Program-made: the position numbers and the translations under genes
NCBI RefSeq assembly: GCF_963676685.1
Contig: NC_092346.1
Span: forward strand, 49,071,062 to 49,135,061
From: Mytilus edulis
Taxonomy: Eukaryota; Mollusca; Bivalvia; Mytilida; Mytilidae
DNA: 64,000 bases
Reading direction: 5' to 3'
In this document: one piece after another, positions 13,601 to 25,429 of the stretch
Position numbering within the stretch: position 1 is the stretch's first letter
How the letters are laid out: each line of letters starts with the position of its first letter
Notes under the pieces: generated by a model
What the model was told of the DNA's origin: nothing
The model's database searches: none
What the model saw: only the letters and a program-made list of their open reading frames with translations

Positions 13601-14136
13601 GTTTGAGACGTCAAAAAGACATCATAAAGTACTTTTCTGCACTTAAGTGTCCACATATAAGCAGCTAGTTCGTTTATCAATACATTTGACATAGTTTTGA
13701 AAGGATTGAATAAGTTTACTTTTTTCAGTAAATTTCAGTGACTAGTTAATTGATTGCAGCATTCCTCCTTCTTTTCAATTCGAACTTAGTTTCTACTTGT
13801 TTTCTTCAAATCAATGTAAACTTTGTGTATTAGTGTTTGCAGTGATATCAGTTAGTTGTAAACTGCGCTCTGATATCATGCATCTTTCTTTTCAAACCTT
13901 CACAGCATGTGTCTGTCCAGAGTAAAACACATATCTTGCTAAGTCTGGGATCAAGTCAGAATATATATCAACGATAAATATGACCTACATAAACGTTAAC
14001 TTGGCTTGTCATTATATTGTCTATCATAAAGTATATTCTAATTTTTTGTTATATATTTCAGATCCGACATCATATTTTCAGAATATATCAGCCCTGTAGT
14101 CAATAGTTATCAAAGGTACCAGGATTATAATTTAGT

Positions 14137-14180
14137 ACGCCAGACGCGCGTTTCGTCTACATAAGACTCATCAGTGCGCT
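14137..14180 (-). ncRNA. hammerhead ribozyme motif with intact catalytic core
   Basis: On the minus strand: stem I strand AGCGCA, core CTGATGA, stem II GTC/GAC with loop TTATGTA, core GAAAC, palindromic stem III ACGCGCGT, cleavage triplet GTC, and stem I return TGGCGT. All invariant core bases are present. The only defect is one base missing from the 5' strand of stem I, which leaves a bulge. Type I hammerheads with such a short stem III are known from Penelope-like elements and retrozymes and are thought to cleave best as dimers. The family E flanks are present on both sides. Confidence 0.75.
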
Positions 14181-14398
14181 CATATCAAAATAGTTATAAA
14201 CCAAACAAATACAAAGTTGAAGAGCATTGAGGATCCACTTTTGTGTTGACATTACATATTAAAGCTTTGGTCATTTTCAGTTCAATTTCTGTTCATATGA
14301 TATATTCTTGAATTATTCGGAACGCATTTTTCTACACTCATTCGTGTCTTTCAATGGTTTTAATCGATTTGCAATGTCTTTTTCATTGCTTTGATTCG

Positions 14399-14444
14399 AG
14401 AACAACTGATGCATCTTATTTAGCCGAAACACGCGTCTGGTGTT
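14399..14444 (+). repeat. degenerate hammerhead motif, family E
   Basis: CTGATGC (A9 changed), GAAAC intact, ACGCGTC and TGGTGTT. It lies 218 bp from the intact copy, in the opposite orientation. The downstream repeat part 'actgggtcgatgc' is present at about 14496..14508. Confidence 0.55.
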
Positions 14445-14728
14445 ACAGTAACAAACTATCAGCGTGATTATCTATGATGAAGTTTGATTACAATCACTGG
14501 GTCGATGCAACTATTGTTTTAGAAGGTACCATCATCGAAGTAGGTAGTATAAAATATCAACAAGATGGATATTTTCAGAAGATTTTCTGCTTTAATTATT
14601 CAAACTTTTAGGGTTTTCTTTATCCTTAACATAGATGCCATTAGCCGTGGATTTTGAATTTTTCGGATTTATTTATGTATTTGATTTTCATTCGTATTTT
14701 ATTAACCTTTCTAACTGTTTTGATTCGA

Positions 14729-14772
14729 GCGTCACTCATACGTCTCGAGTAGACAAAACGCTCGACTGGTTT
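14729..14772 (+). repeat. degenerate hammerhead motif, family E
   Basis: GCGTCA is kept, but the core is CTCATAC and the second box ACAAAAC. Inactive by inspection. It is followed by the same 'gctgggtcgatgccaatgat' repeat tail. Confidence 0.5.
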
Positions 14773-15893
14773 AGCAAATTATAAGCTTTGCATTTTGGGG
14801 GATTTTTTACAATCGCTGGGTCGATGCCAATGATAGTGTCAGTAGTCAGTCATTATAAGTAAATTGTTTATTCACAATTAAAGAGTTATCTTTCTTTTTT
14901 CATCTACAATAATAACAAAAGTCAAGAATGCCTGTCATAAAGAAAAAAATCCCACCAAAACTGGGGGCAAACTTATAGCTCCAAAATAGTAAACAGGTTC
15001 CTGCCTAACTTGTGACACCTGTCGTGGTACTAATGCAAGTTAAATATTATGTTTGTGCACTATTTTTGACTAAATACACGCAGCAGATATATTGCTCAAT
15101 CCTTTTGGTCAGGTTTTATAACAATACTTAACTAAAAGTTGTTTTTTTTTATTTAATCTAAACCATTTACAAAAACTTTGCAGTAGTCTTTTCCATTTAC
15201 TGCTACCGTCCTAATGGTTTATTCATCCAAACATCCACTGCAGTGACGGTGTTGTGATAACTACAATTCAGATTTTTATACATAATTTTCGTATAGAATA
15301 GCATAGGTGTATTTTTTCCTTATAGTTTTTGGTATTTCCAACACATTGCGTTGACGTTATTCAAAGTTTGATACGTAACAATTTCAGAATATATATTTTA
15401 ATATAGTGTGAAGTCAAAAAAAAACAATTCTAATTTAACCTCAAACAAATTGATATAATCGTTTACCTAATTTTCAAAAAAAATAGTCTCCATTCGGTAA
15501 ACTGAAATTATAGACATTTTTTTCACTATATAGATGGAAAATTCTCGTTTGAATATTGTCATTTTATATTTTATTAAATTGAAGATGATATCCTCCACAC
15601 GTAACATGATCAGATTTTATTTCGCTTTACGTGGTTTTACACATTGAAGCTTTTTTTGTTTATGTGAACCTTAAATAGAATTATATAGTATTTACCTTGA
15701 TCGCTGGCTACGAAACAACGTAATGTAAAATGGCCTGATATATCAAATTTAACTTTTAAGACGATTTGAAACATGCTCAAGAGGTAACTGAATTTCGACA
15801 AATTGTGTGTATTTTAACAACAAATGTCTTATAAACATGATAAAAGAGGAGCGATAGATACAACCGTCTCGTTTATAATACGTTACAATTTAC

Positions 15894-17575
15894 CGTCATT
15901 ATTGCAGGACAATGCATGGATGGTTTTTTGTATGCCTAGAAGTTTGCTAAAATCTGTGACTTGAAAAACATATCCTGGAACGGATGCCATGTTTGTGAGT
16001 TCCTCTTTGTTAGCGCCTCTGCCAATGCCAACGCTTATAACTTGAATATGCTTTTCTTTATAAATGTATGCCTGTTTTGCGGTATTTAAAGGATTTCCTG
16101 ACACGCCATCTGTCAAAATAACCAATACATCTTTTGCATCTGACCGATCCCCGGCACTTGGAACAAACACTTTACTGAGTATGAACTGAAGGGCTATATC
16201 AGTTTTTGTCAGCTGACCAGTGTATGGTATTCCTTTCACGGCGTTTTGTATAGACTTTGTATCATTATACTGGTTTAGTTTTATTCTTAGATACGTTTTG
16301 CTGTCGAACGTTACAACTCCTACTTGTACGTGGTCTGGATCTATGGTAAAGTTGGACAATATTGTTGAAACAAACTCTAGTTCTTTCTTGAAGTTTGTTG
16401 CGCCCACGCTACCAGATGCATCAACGAGAAAAACAATGTCTGCTTTTTCAACACATCCTATAGCTACAAGTATTCTTTTAGTTTTAATCTTGTCGATTAT
16501 GTGGTATAGTATGGATTTTGGCATATTAAAGTAAAAAATAATCGAAAAATCGCAATGATATGAAAATCAAAAATCATAAATACCAGTTGGTAGCTCTGGT
16601 GATATGGGTGTCAGAAAAAAAAACAATCGAGCAAACTTTACAAACGTGTTACCTTGATTGGTAATTCTTGATCCGAAAAAAATCTGTCCATAATGTCATG
16701 TTGGTCGATAGGGAGAAAAAAAATCCTATTGGCATCATGTATCACTGTTTAATTTACTAAATATAGAAATTTGCATCGTACATGTTAACCATTGGTAAAA
16801 TATTACTTTTTTAGGATTTGTTTCTGCATGACCAATACAACGGGTGCTAAGAACTAATAACCCTTCCAGAATGCCCGAGATTACACCCACTTTGTGATAG
16901 GTTCGTGGTGTTTAATCTTTAGCTTTTCTATGTAGTTTGCTGCTTATTTGTTCGTCTTCTCATGTTTTGTTTTTGTTTTTGTTTTTGCCATGGTGTTCTG
17001 TTTTCTTTTACTTTTGAGGTTCTAATGTCTCTTTGATAGTTTCTGCATCTTTTTAGCAGTTACGTTTGAAATCGTGATATCAAAACTATTTCGATTAAGA
17101 GGAGATCTTTTGTATACGATGATGAGACAGAAATGCAACAAAATAGATAGACAGAAAACATCTTAAGTGGGAGTTCAGTCTTTAATAGCAGACAGGTGTG
17201 TACACGAGAAGTCAACCTTTTAATCGTCTCGATTCTAAACCAAATGTGAATGAAATAAATAAAAACAAAAATTAAAAGATCTGCTAACAGGTGTAATATA
17301 AACATTGTTCTTGCTTACAAATACACTCTTAACGCACAAGTTTAATATTTTTATTTTTCTGGTTCTCAAACACGCACGCACCAGTTTGAAGTCAGAATTG
17401 TAATATGTTTTCCTATGGACTGTTACTTTTTGTGTTAGTATCCATTCATCAATCTCTCCAGCCATCATATAGGTACTTTTTCTAAAAATTTTATATAAAA
17501 ATTAATCTACTCACCTTGAACTACAATTAGTGTATTAACTGTGGAAAAAATGAAAGCAACAATAAGTAACTTCAT
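15894..17575 (-). CDS. secreted protein with one von Willebrand factor A domain (paralogue 1)
   Basis: Exon 17575-17515 encodes a signal peptide (MKLLIVAFIFS...) and ends in phase 1 at GTGAGT. After a 1057-nt intron, exon 16457-15894 (564 nt) encodes the whole VWA domain and ends in phase 1 at a GTAAAT donor. The domain has a complete MIDAS: DASGS (D33, S35, S37), KTDIAL and ILTDG. It should therefore bind a divalent metal and ligands like other adhesive VWA domains. Reading past the donor meets TAA after two codons, so at least one more exon is likely; I could not fix it. The role is unknown. Mussels use secreted VWA proteins in the byssus and shell matrix, and the byssal protein PTMP1 has two such domains, so a matrix role is plausible (inference). 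Confidence 0.88.
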
Positions 17576-17615
17576 AGTTATTGATTGATATGACAATTGA
17601 TCTCGCCAATCTAGG

Positions 17616-17626
17616 GTCTTATCTAT
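17616..17626 (-). promoter_or_regulatory. ATAGATAAGAC element upstream of VWA paralogue 1
   Basis: An 11-nt sequence 41 nt upstream of the ATG, identical to one upstream of paralogue 2. It contains a GATAAG core, the site of GATA factors. It may instead be conserved 5' UTR. Confidence 0.35.
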
Positions 17627-18999
17627 GTGACCTAGAAGTTAACCTTTGTGTCAAACAGTCAATCTACAAATACTAGAAAACAATCTTAAAATCCGATTGT
17701 GCAAACTGACTGTGGTCACAATTTTCAAATGTCTTATAAAGCAGAAAAACACTCAAAATGTCATAATCTAATTTTTAGAAAAAAATTACATACCCAGGTA
17801 AAACGAATCGTATTTTTATCTGAAAATATTTTAAAGAAACGTTTCATTTTAATTCTTTTTGATGTTAGTGTTAAAAATCACATTAGAAAATAATTCATCG
17901 GCCGAAATGGAAACTGACTTTGAGTTAATCCGCTTTTTGGATTTTGTAGTTTGCTCGAAAAGTGTGATACATCACATTAAGGGTACAGTAGTGTACTGCC
18001 GGCAATTTCAGAATTACACATCGAGCGTATAGCCTACAATGCGATGTGTTGATATCTAACTTCACCACAAGACCACGCTTTTTTAGTTAATTGGTAATAA
18101 GGTACCAGTGTAGGCTACTATTTTTGGAATTGCTTCATCCACATTAAGCAATATTCTCATCGTTCTTTTACCTTCAACTGCTGAAGTGACGTTCTCTCAT
18201 CAATTGTCATAGCACATGTATTCTTACATGTTGATATTAATCTCCATCCTGTATGTATAATTTCAGAGCTTTTTTTTGTCCTCTTTTGGTTGATAAACGG
18301 TTACTTTCTTCCTTTTCTAAATCGTAGTTACTTCCAGTCTCCCAATCATACTCTTTTTACGTCCAGGTGATGAATTACTAAATCTAAAATTGTAAGTTGT
18401 CTATCAGATGTTGTCATCTTTCTGTCTGAGATATCCTAACAAAAAATAGGATTTTATAAATAAACAAATGCTTCCTTCCAGGGATTATTTGATTTAACGG
18501 CAGGTATTTTATAGTTTCTTTGAAATTCATTCACTATTGGTTAGAATCAGTTCTCTTGCTTACTAAAACATGTCAAATTGTGTCTCCTAATACCGCACAA
18601 AAGTCATGTAACTTAAGTCATCATAAAAGAATTGAGAATGCAAACGGGTAATGTGTCAAAGAGACTACAAACAACCCGATTAAACAGCAGAAATCTGTTA
18701 ATCTTTTGCTAGTCTATTTTAATCCAGTTGGTCCATCTTTCAAAATTCAGCATGGCTGATACTAAATAGGCATTTTTATATCTTGTGGTTTTAACTATTC
18801 TCAATTTAGTTAATATGATTCCGCTTCTGTTGTCTGATATTTCTTAAAGAGCCTTTTACAACTTTCTGTAGTTTCAGTTTTTGTCAACTATGAATTTAAA
18901 AGAGGAACAGTGATAAATCAAAAATAAACTGATAAAGCCATGGCTAAAATGAAAAAGATAAACAGACAAATAATTGTAAACAAGAATCAACATCGAAAA

Positions 19000-19310
19000 C
19001 TAAACACTGGGCAACACGAACCCCATCAAAATTTGGGGTAGTCTCAGGTAATCTGGAAGGGTAATCAGATCCTGCTCCACATGTGGCACCCGTCGTGTTG
19101 CTTATGATATTACATACCTGGTAAATAGTCTAATTTGGTAGGTCACATTCGTGAAAAGGGAAGGGGGTTGTAGTTACGACGATAGCATCTGTGAAACGGT
19201 TATTCCATAACGGTCAACTAACTCGTGATGGCGTCCGTAAAATTTAAGACGGGATGATTTCTAATTAACCATTCTCTTGGTTTAACTGCCTCCTTGTGAG
19301 CAGCAACCCT
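19000..19310 (-). pseudogene. retroelement RT tail plus 3' region fragment
   Basis: On the minus strand it encodes pieces of the RT C-terminus (KFYGRHHELVDRYGITVSQM), followed by the element's usual non-coding part ('ccacatgtggagcaggatct'). No functional frame. Confidence 0.65.
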
Positions 19311-20689
19311 CTATCTATCTAATCATAAAACTTAGCAATCCTATTTTTTTAATCCATCTCTGACTGTATCAACCTCGAAATCTTTCCATGCATCCATACC
19401 CTATGATCTTATGTTCCTTAAAAGGAAGCAGTCAATGCCTCGTCATTTGCATGCCATGATTAGAATATTTTTCGGTCTCAAACTTCTTCCAGATCTTTCC
19501 TTTTATTTTCAAACCAGGATTCCATTATCGTTCTTGGTTATCTCTAATTTAATTTTTCTCGTACTAGTAATTTCTTTTCTCTTGTAAGTTGTTTTTTCTC
19601 TATTAATTGACATCCTTTCCTAACGTTCATTAAACTGCTTCTAAGGCTCATACTTTTCGATTTAACTACGGTCAAATAGTCAAAGTAACTTTTCTTCTTT
19701 AAAACCTTCATCTTTCTTAATAATAATTAAATCCTTAAAAAGACAGGTTAGGAAATCCTGTCCGAAAAGGGGTATGTATATTTATTCATCGTAGTCAATT
19801 TTACAAATCACAACCTAAAAAATCTATTTACTTTACTCGGACATTAGATATCTGTCGTTTTTCTTCTTCTTCACTTTTTCATCTAAACTTAACGATTCGA
19901 GCATATGTCAATCCACCATTTTCTACATGAGAAAATATGTACCAAGTCAGGAATATGATAGTTGTTATCCATTTGCTTGATGTGTTTGAGATTTTTGTTT
20001 TGCCATTTGATTAGGGACTTTCCGTTTTGAATTTTCTTAGGAGTTCAGTATTTTTGGGATTTTACTTTTTTTCCGTTGACGAGTTTTTATCCTTCGAGTG
20101 AAACCTACGTTTGTAATAAGCCGAATTTAAGTAACTCAACCTTTGCACACATTAAAAATTAAGGACTACCGTAGTATCAATATTATTCTGAAAATTTTCT
20201 AATATCTAATATTACTGCATTAATCCATATATACTTCTATGGCTCCACGTGCAGAAAAAATATTTTCTATCTATATATGTCATCATATATGAGTGGAAAT
20301 ACAGTACTTAGAAAATATGTCATGCATATACCGTTGTGGAAACAGGATACTTGTATTCAAAAGGGCAGCCCGTTCATGATTCAGTAAGCACTTTGCTCTA
20401 AAATTGGGGTGCCAGTAAAAAGGCGCTCAAAAATTTTACTTAGACAAGTGGCTCGACAATCTCAGATCAAAAATATTCTAACATATACAATACCTGAGAT
20501 TCAAAACAAAATATTGTAAGAGGCGAAAGATCCCTTAGGGATAAAATCAAACTCAAAAATCGATATCAAACTGAGAATGGGATGGCAAAAAAAACGATTA
20601 ACGGTGAAAAGACAAACAGCAATACACAAAACACAACATAGAACACAAAAGACAATCAACACGAATCAGAACAAAAAACCATGTTTGAT

Positions 20690-20960
20690 CTCTTGTCATA
20701 GGGAAGAGTAAGCAGAAATTGCTCCACAAGTGACACCCGTTGTGTTCCTCATGTACGTACAAATCCAATAATATGTCTAATTCAGTATGTCTCGTTCGGG
20801 GAAAAGACAACGGGGTTGTGGTTACGACAATTAGAACATATTCGTCGTCATCTATGAAACAGATATTCCATATCGGTCAACCATCTTGTTCTGCTGTCCG
20901 TTAAATTGTCCAACTTCACCTCTTGGAACGCCTGGTTGTTATCTATGATGAGTTTATTGA
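20690..20960 (-). pseudogene. retroelement RT tail fragment, second copy
   Basis: Same family as 19000..19310, more diverged. It contains remnants of MVDRYGIS and the downstream 'tgtggagcaatttctgct' stretch. The small open frames here come from the repeat. Confidence 0.55.
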
Positions 20961-22379
20961 ATAACTTTCTTGTAAACAGCAACTCTCTATCAAAGAAATC
21001 ACAATATGAAATAGTGTTAATAAGTTCTAGAATATTGTATCAAATGGGAGATGTATTTTCCATTTACCAAAATGCTGATGAATAGAAATCGAAAGGTTAC
21101 AATTTGGTAGCTGGAATCATGTCTTTTGTCGTGAAATACTTTTATCAACCGACCCTCATTGTCAATTTCTGGATATAAATAAATATTGGAATGATGCGTT
21201 CAAAATTGCCATAAATATTTTGATTTATTATATAACTACTAATCAATAGTTTTAGCTATGTGTTCTGTCATCGTTCTAGTCACTTATTTAGTTCTGTATA
21301 CTTCATTGTTTGGTTTGACTTAATATCCGATCATCCATTGAAGGGAAGGTGTCGTAATTGCTGAAATTTAGAATATGAGAAATGCGTGATTATTTGTGTT
21401 AATGTACAGTTAAAGTAAATGGTTCTGATAAGATTTTGCATACAGCTGCAGTATGTTAAAATTGCACTGATAATCTAAATACTTATTCAATGATCTTTTT
21501 ATTTCTGAAATATTATTGAATGAAATATTTAGACGTAGTTAGGGCAGTATGCGTATGTGTATGCGTTTGAATAAATTTAGTATGGTCGATCAATGTTCAC
21601 TGATTCATACCACAGTATCTAAATGACAAAAACCATTACGGTCTTCAGTGAGGAACAATGTGGTGGTTTTCTTTATTTATATGTAAATGCGCTTTACATT
21701 AAATGCTTGGTTTTGAATGTGTATCTTGCATAGCATCTGATAAATTTATTGAAAACTATTAAGGACTTTAACATGTGAAAAGGGCTTTGCCTATTGTTTA
21801 ACATTGTATGTTGACCTCTATGTTTTAGTACTACTGAGGTTCTGTCTGATTGATGGGTATCCTATACATTACTTGTCTGTTTTACTTTTAAGATTCAACT
21901 AGATAGGACAAGGGAGAGATTTGGTTTTAGTACTTTAACTGCATGGTTTACCCTAAGCACATTATTTGCCCGTTTAAAAGTAGGTGATCTGGATCTAAAT
22001 TCAGCTCTCGGTCATCTGGGCCATGCATGTTTCGTTCGTTCCTGTTGATGTTTGTACGTCTATTTGATATGATATTTTGTTTTTTTGTTTTGGAGGAGTC
22101 GGATGTTGGTGGCTGTTCTAGTCTATTAGAACTGTGCTCAGGTAATCAGCATGGTGGTTTCACTATCTATTCTTCTATTTTCCGATATTTTCTGACAGTT
22201 TGCATACTCTGGTATGTGAACTATCTGTTATTTACTTTTCTAATAGTTATCACAGAGTTAGAAGGTTAACTATCTGTCATTTTGTTTTCTGACGTATTGC
22301 ATAGTTTCCTTGGTTAACTAACTTTCTGTTATTTAATGATACAACAGTTACAGAATAAGAAAAATAAAATTAATATTAC

Positions 22380-23151
22380 CATCAGTATTGCATGCTAAAG
22401 CCTTAATAGTTGCTTGTAGTGTCGCAAGTTTTGAGAAATCTTGGACATTAAAAACGTATTCAGGAACAGAAGCCATGTCTGTTAACTCATCTTTGTTTGT
22501 ATTTCCTCCAATACCCACACTTATAACTTGGATATGTTTCTCTTTGAAGAAATATGCCTGTTTTGCAGTATTTGATGGATGTATGGAAACTCCATCCGTC
22601 AAGACAACAAGGACATCTTTAGCATTAGGTCGGTCACCAGCTTGTGGGACAAAAACTTTAGTAAGAACAAATTGTAGTGCTACATCTGTACTAGTTCCTC
22701 GACTTGTATATGGAATCTTCAAAATAGCATCCTGAATTGTTGCCGTCTCGTTATATTGTCCTATCTTAAGACGCATATAAGCCTGGGAGTCGAAAGTTAC
22801 TACCCCTATATGGACATAATCAGAGCCAATCGTCAGGTTTCCTACCATTTCAGATGCAAATTCGAGTTCCTTTTTGAAATTAGCAGGCCGAACACTACCC
22901 GATGCATCTATGAGAAAAACTATATCGGCCTTTTCTACACAACCTGCAAGACAGATGACAACATTATTTTTGACAAGTGTAAAAGGAACTTTTAACATAG
23001 ACATATTTGCAACCGATCGACAAACAAACCGTAGAATATTTATATCAGATTATATTATTTTATTTATTAACTCACCTTCAACGCATACATGTAAGCAACT
23101 TAGAATTGACCAAACGAACACAACAGAATTAAATAAATCCATACTTGTCAT
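22380..23151 (-). CDS. secreted protein with one von Willebrand factor A domain (paralogue 2)
   Basis: Exon 23151-23076 encodes a signal peptide (from MTSMDLF, or the nearby in-frame ATG at 23142, to CLHVCVE) and ends in phase 1 at GTGAGT. After a 132-nt intron, exon 22943-22380 encodes the VWA domain. It is 564 nt long, exactly as in paralogue 1, with the same phases. MIDAS residues are complete: DASGS (D38, S40, S42), STDVAL and VLTDG. The donor is G|GTAATA. Most motifs are identical to paralogue 1 (CVEKADIVFL, NFKKELEF, GVVTFDS, KVFVP, AKDVLV, EKHIQVISVGIG), so the pair arose by tandem duplication. Further 3' exons are expected but not found. Confidence 0.88.
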
Positions 23152-23173
23152 AAATATATACATATACATAAAA

Positions 23174-23184
23174 GTCTTATCTAT
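23174..23184 (-). promoter_or_regulatory. ATAGATAAGAC element upstream of VWA paralogue 2
   Basis: The same 11-mer as at 17616..17626, here 23 nt upstream of the first ATG and overlapping a TATATAATAG sequence (23181..23190). The two flanks show no longer alignable sequence that I could see. Confidence 0.35.
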
Positions 23185-25429
23185 TATATAATCAATGTCC
23201 AAAGAAATCGTGACTTTAATTTAGATATAGTTTTAAGAACTGCATTCATATCTCTTGTTATGCATTTTTATATTATATATCCTCTGATATTATAATAGAT
23301 TACTTTTAATATGTCACTCGACTTAAGAGCGGAGTTTTGCTCCTAATTGAAAGTAAACGTTTATACTATCAGTGAATATTTGGCGTATTCGTTAACTCAT
23401 TCTACAAATTGAAGATGAATATTGAAAATCAGATATTCATGATACTTGAAGGGGTGAGTCATTTGGGGCTGAGCCTCGTAGACACGGTTCTTTCCTCAAG
23501 CACATGTGTAGTTCATGTATTGCTTTCATTCCCCGTATCGCAACTTGGGGCATATGCAGTTGTAGCCTTCACTCAAGAATTTTACTCCTCTGAGACTTTA
23601 CCTTTTACTCAATTATTTGATAGAAATTTTTTAAAAGTGGAAATATAACCATACCTGCCATTAAACAATTTGGTGCAGCAATGTAACTTTTACTATTTCT
23701 GGCATTTGCAGCTAAACAATAATTAGTGAACGTTTTTAATGCTTTTAATCATATTTAAGATTGGAAAAGAAACTCTACATAGATAATCTATACGAAACAA
23801 CTTTATTTTTAGTGACATTATGAAAATGAAGAAACATCAGTATGAATTTAATTCGTCCGAAAGATTAGCTCTCACCAGGAATGCTAAAACCTATGCAAAT
23901 ATGTAAAAGCAAAGAATATATAAGTAAGTAGAAACGTTTGGAGCTATTGGAAAATTTAAAAAAAAGAATAGCCAAATTCATCTAAGGTCTACTTTACCTG
24001 AAGAAAGTGAACCTTATAGTCTCTTAATTATTTCTTAATTCCTCAAAGGGATTTTATTCATTTCTAAAATATGGTATAAATAAAGGCAACAGTAGTATAC
24101 CCTTGTTCAAAATTCATAAATCGATTGAGTTAAAAAAAAAACGGGTTACAAACTAAAACCGAGGAAAACACATCAACTTTAAGAGAAAAACAACGAAATA
24201 ACAGAACATAGAAGTGCAACAAAAAAACCAACAACAATGCAACATTCATAGAAACGAACTATTAGATAACCGCTGCCATATTCCTGACTTGGTACAGGAC
24301 ATTTTAAGAATAAAATAGTGGGTTGGACCTGGGTTGTTTTTTTGTTTTTTTGGCTAGCCAAACCTCCACGCTTTATGGCAATGTTAGATATACCGCTAAA
24401 ATTACATGATGGGTACAGAGCAAAAATATATGCAAAATCACCAAAGACAGAGAAATGCATTAGTAAATGATGTTCACCTTTTGAAATCTTAAATTGAAAT
24501 TGATTTTTTTTATTGATATCATGAAAATAGTTTCAACTATAGAATACACAAGTTACACATGATTTATAAAATTGATTCTAATTTTATTTTTCTTGGATGC
24601 CTGCATGCAAACATGTCAACGATCACATCAAGTTCTATGTCCAAATTGTAATGCACGTGCATCAGTGCAAGTCGTTTTGGTCGATCCTGGCCCATTGTTG
24701 CACTTAAAAATGTTTTTTTGTAAATCGAGCTAACTATTCGAACGCTCACATTCACAACTTGTTACACTCATTGTGCAAACAATTTAGGAATAGCATATAT
24801 GTTTGGATAATCAAGTGCCATATCTGTTAGTGGTTTGCATGATAATGTTCCCAAATTATCAACCCCACACAGAGCACAGTATATGCAGTAAGCGCCTTCT
24901 TTTGAAGGTGAGTATACACTATCCCATCATAGCCGATTCGGCCAAGTCAGCTGAAACAGTCTGTTCTTTCCTGCATATTTTTCATGGGAAAGTTGTAGTT
25001 TATTCCAGGTTGGAAATGATTTCTTATCAAATTCAATTTCTCTTCGTTTGTTATAATTTACGTGTTGATTGTTTTTCACTGAAAACCAATGTCGTTTGGA
25101 CTTTAATATATGTAAGTCGGGGGTTGTTTCTTAAATCTGATCACTTTTTTTTCGTATCAATGCTAGGTCCATTACAAGTCGTTAGTATTTCAGAGGGGGG
25201 TGATTTGTGGCGTTTCCTGAAGGAAGGAGGGTATAAGTTACTAAAAAAATTGGAATGATCGGAATTTTTAGACAAACAGATGATAGAACGGGGGTTTCAA
25301 TATATAGAATATGTATGTGACTTAAAAACTTTAAAATTATAATTGAATTTTGCATCACAGTAAAAAATCCATTATTGGTCGAGAAAAGTTATTATACAAA
25401 CTTTACTGGAAAAATTAGATAAACTTAAA
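23185..25429. other. intergenic, repeats only
   Basis: Contains a family C/D repeat on the minus strand (about 24130..24320) and AT-rich sequence. An open frame at 24803..25258 (+, 151 codons) has no recognisable motif and I do not call it a gene. Confidence 0.5.

Larger units (their letters stand above)
9627..15695. other. 6-kb gene-free stretch between the RING gene and the first VWA gene
   Basis: No exon chain could be built on either strand. It holds the promoter side of the RING gene, reverse-strand fragments of family C (near 9770..9860 and 11930..12060), an RT-tail fragment (10579..10680), three hammerhead repeats (14137..14772) and a further retroelement-tail fragment (about 14940..15040). 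The rest is AT-rich without recognisable structure. Confidence 0.6.
17627..22379. other. 4.7-kb stretch between the two VWA genes
   Basis: Upstream region of paralogue 1 and the intron or 3' side of paralogue 2. It holds RT-tail retroelement fragments on the minus strand (19000..19310 and 20690..20960), a family B fragment (18635..18700) and a family C copy (19915..20060). I found no exon continuing paralogue 2. Confidence 0.55.

Noticed and set aside
9700..15890. Second VWA domain expected downstream of paralogue 1
   Set aside because: I searched the minus strand by eye for the conserved ADIVFL-DASGS and LTDG coding patterns and found none, so the gene is left with one domain.
16220..16534. 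Plus-strand ORF of 104 codons over the VWA exon
   Set aside because: Antisense shadow of VWA paralogue 1; the same applies to the plus-strand ORFs over paralogue 2 at 22388..23191.
24803..25258. 151-codon open frame on the plus strand
   Set aside because: No known motif, no splice or neighbour support, low-complexity composition; probably chance.
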